This document shows positions 37,872 to 38,590 of a DNA stretch of 38,590 bases, piece by piece. Numbering within the stretch: position 1 is the first letter of the stretch; each line of letters opens with the position of its first letter. The notes beneath the pieces were generated by a model. The model was given only the letters and a program-made list of their open reading frames with translations. It did not search any database and was not told the origin of the DNA. The DNA lies in NCBI GenBank assembly GCA_032718475.1, contig JAUCBJ010002621.1:1-38590 (forward strand). Reading direction: 5' to 3'. Source of the stretch: Nemertoderma westbladi. Its lineage: Eukaryota > Xenacoelomorpha > Nemertodermatida > Nemertodermatidae. Position numbers and translations under genes: made by a program.

Positions 37872-38398
37872 TTACTTGGGTATGTGTTTACGTACTCTCT
37901 TCCTATCTGCTGGCTCTTCATATTTAACAAATATCTTTTTAAAGTTGGTTGTTTCATGGAGTTCACTGACAAGTCTTTCTGCGGGTTGGTTGTGTCCTGT
38001 TATCATTACCCCAATCTGAGTAATTCTTTGCCATATCTCAGAATGTTTATCTTTCTGATTATATAAAGATTACATGACTGCAGTGTCTTGCAATTCAGGG
38101 ATGTGGTGAACGAGTGGAGATACTTGTAATCGCCTGATCCACTGAGGATGTTTGACCTAGTCTGATAAAGTTAAAGATGACAGTTTGTTTTTAGAAAATT
38201 TAAGAACCATCCTCTCGGAAAAATTCGCTTGACCTCCCACTGTCCCAAGGAACTAAACTTTTTGATTTCTTGAACTACTGTGGATTTATAGGTGATGTCC
38301 AAAGGGAGAAGAGTCGCATCAAGGTTGTATAGATGTCTTTCGATGGCATCAAAGTAAACACTTGGTAGATTTAAATCATTTCCAACATTAGCTAGCAT
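37872..38398 (-). pseudogene. Degraded coding frame of unknown family
   Basis: A minus-strand reading frame begins with MLANVGNDLNLPSVYFDAIE and runs to about 38180. One frame over, from about 38165 to 37872, it continues with VKHPQWIRRLQVSPLVHHIP, then after one TAA, WQRITQIGVMITGHNQPAER and a Lys/Arg-rich end before TAA at 37872. Two stops and one shift interrupt it. Composition and continuity are clearly protein-like. No family is recognised; a decayed retro-copy or mobile-element gene is possible. Confidence 0.35.
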
Positions 38399-38415
38399 AT
38401 AGCTATATAGCTAGC
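38391..38415. repeat. GCTAGC palindrome cluster
   Basis: gctagcatatagctatatagctagc is nearly its own reverse complement, 25 bases, at the upstream edge of the degraded frame. Confidence 0.7.
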
Positions 38416-38590
38416 ATCTCAAGTGTGCTCATAATCACATTCGACCCATTGGAATTGTGACAGTATCCACTTTGAGTTGACAGTAGTGGATACCGACCGG
38501 TGTAGGTTGTACGCGTCGTTGCGTCGCTGGGCTGCTGGTCTGACGGCTGGATAAATATGTTTGGCCAAAGGCCGAACTTAGTGGTCAACC
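38416..38590. other. Unresolved end of window
   Basis: A minus-strand frame of about 60 codons (38588-38403) is Thr/Ser/Gln rich without recognised motifs. It may continue past the window's end. Confidence 0.25.

Overview
This window looks like intergenic or heterochromatin-like DNA from an invertebrate animal. It is AT-rich, introns with GT/AG signals can be seen, and it is crowded with metazoan mobile elements: BEL/Pao LTR retrotransposons, a Polinton/adintovirus-type DNA element, non-LTR retrotransposons, a Pif1/Helitron-type helicase fragment, tRNA-derived SINEs, inverted-repeat elements and several satellites. The recurring TAGGCCTA word is common in marine deuterostomes such as echinoderms and hemichordates, but that is only a hint. 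No ordinary conserved housekeeping gene was recognised.

Layout, part 1 (1-7.3 kb). AT-rich DNA holds a SINE in reverse orientation (about 380-612), a frameshifted SGNH-hydrolase-like gene on the minus strand (1402-2018) with a TATA box, a 103-bp satellite of about six copies (2641-3252), a Pro/Tyr/Asn-rich minus ORF (3267-3632), a degenerate GTGGC satellite (3724-4215) and the gag half of a BEL/Pao-like element (about 4222-7281), broken into several frames.

Layout, part 2 (7.3-18.7 kb). This is the core of the window: a decayed Polinton/adintovirus-type element. The amino-terminal part of its protein-primed-type DNA polymerase B lies on the plus strand (7667 to about 8875). On the minus strand a compact block runs leftwards. 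It holds two small unknown genes (18624-18199 and 18131-17430), an FtsK/HerA-type packaging ATPase (17239-16659), a small core-type protein (16527-16144), a small ORF (16141), a retroviral-type integrase (15918-14824), two tandem related structural-type genes (14363-13482 and 13498-12659), a basic pX-like protein (12657-12244), a 50-codon basic ORF (12247-12095) and the first codons of a hexon-like major capsid protein (12092 to about 11897). The converging 3' ends of polymerase and capsid gene are missing. In their place is about 3 kb of an unrelated BEL/Pao element (about 8876-11896). The integrase has lost an acidic catalytic residue and the ATPase is frameshifted inside Walker A, so the element is a fossil.

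Layout, part 3 (18.7-30 kb). This part has tRNA-like and 95-bp and roughly 52-bp repeats, two exon-like segments with good splice signals (19959-20235 and 20615-20782), a BEL-type 5'-end fragment, a palindrome-rich inverted-repeat element (22129-23037) containing a 68-bp satellite, an unknown CxxC-pair protein (23781-24371), a TIR element with a (CGA)n core (24793-25321), a degenerate minisatellite, and a conserved-looking transposon-associated gene (27491-28400).

Layout, part 4 (29.8-38.6 kb). A Penelope-like RT tail fragment (29796-30413) is followed by the RT/RNase H half of a BEL element (30480-32100) ending in a LINE tail, and then by a 236-bp giant hairpin with tRNA-like sequence (32511-32746). 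Next come helicase exons cut off by a reverse-oriented LINE, a transposon-associated minus ORF, a candidate three-exon zinc-finger gene on the minus strand (37477-36401), and a degraded unknown coding frame (38398-37872). The genes do not form a pathway. The only functional grouping is the viral-type gene set of part 2, which in intact relatives encodes replication, integration, packaging and capsid functions.
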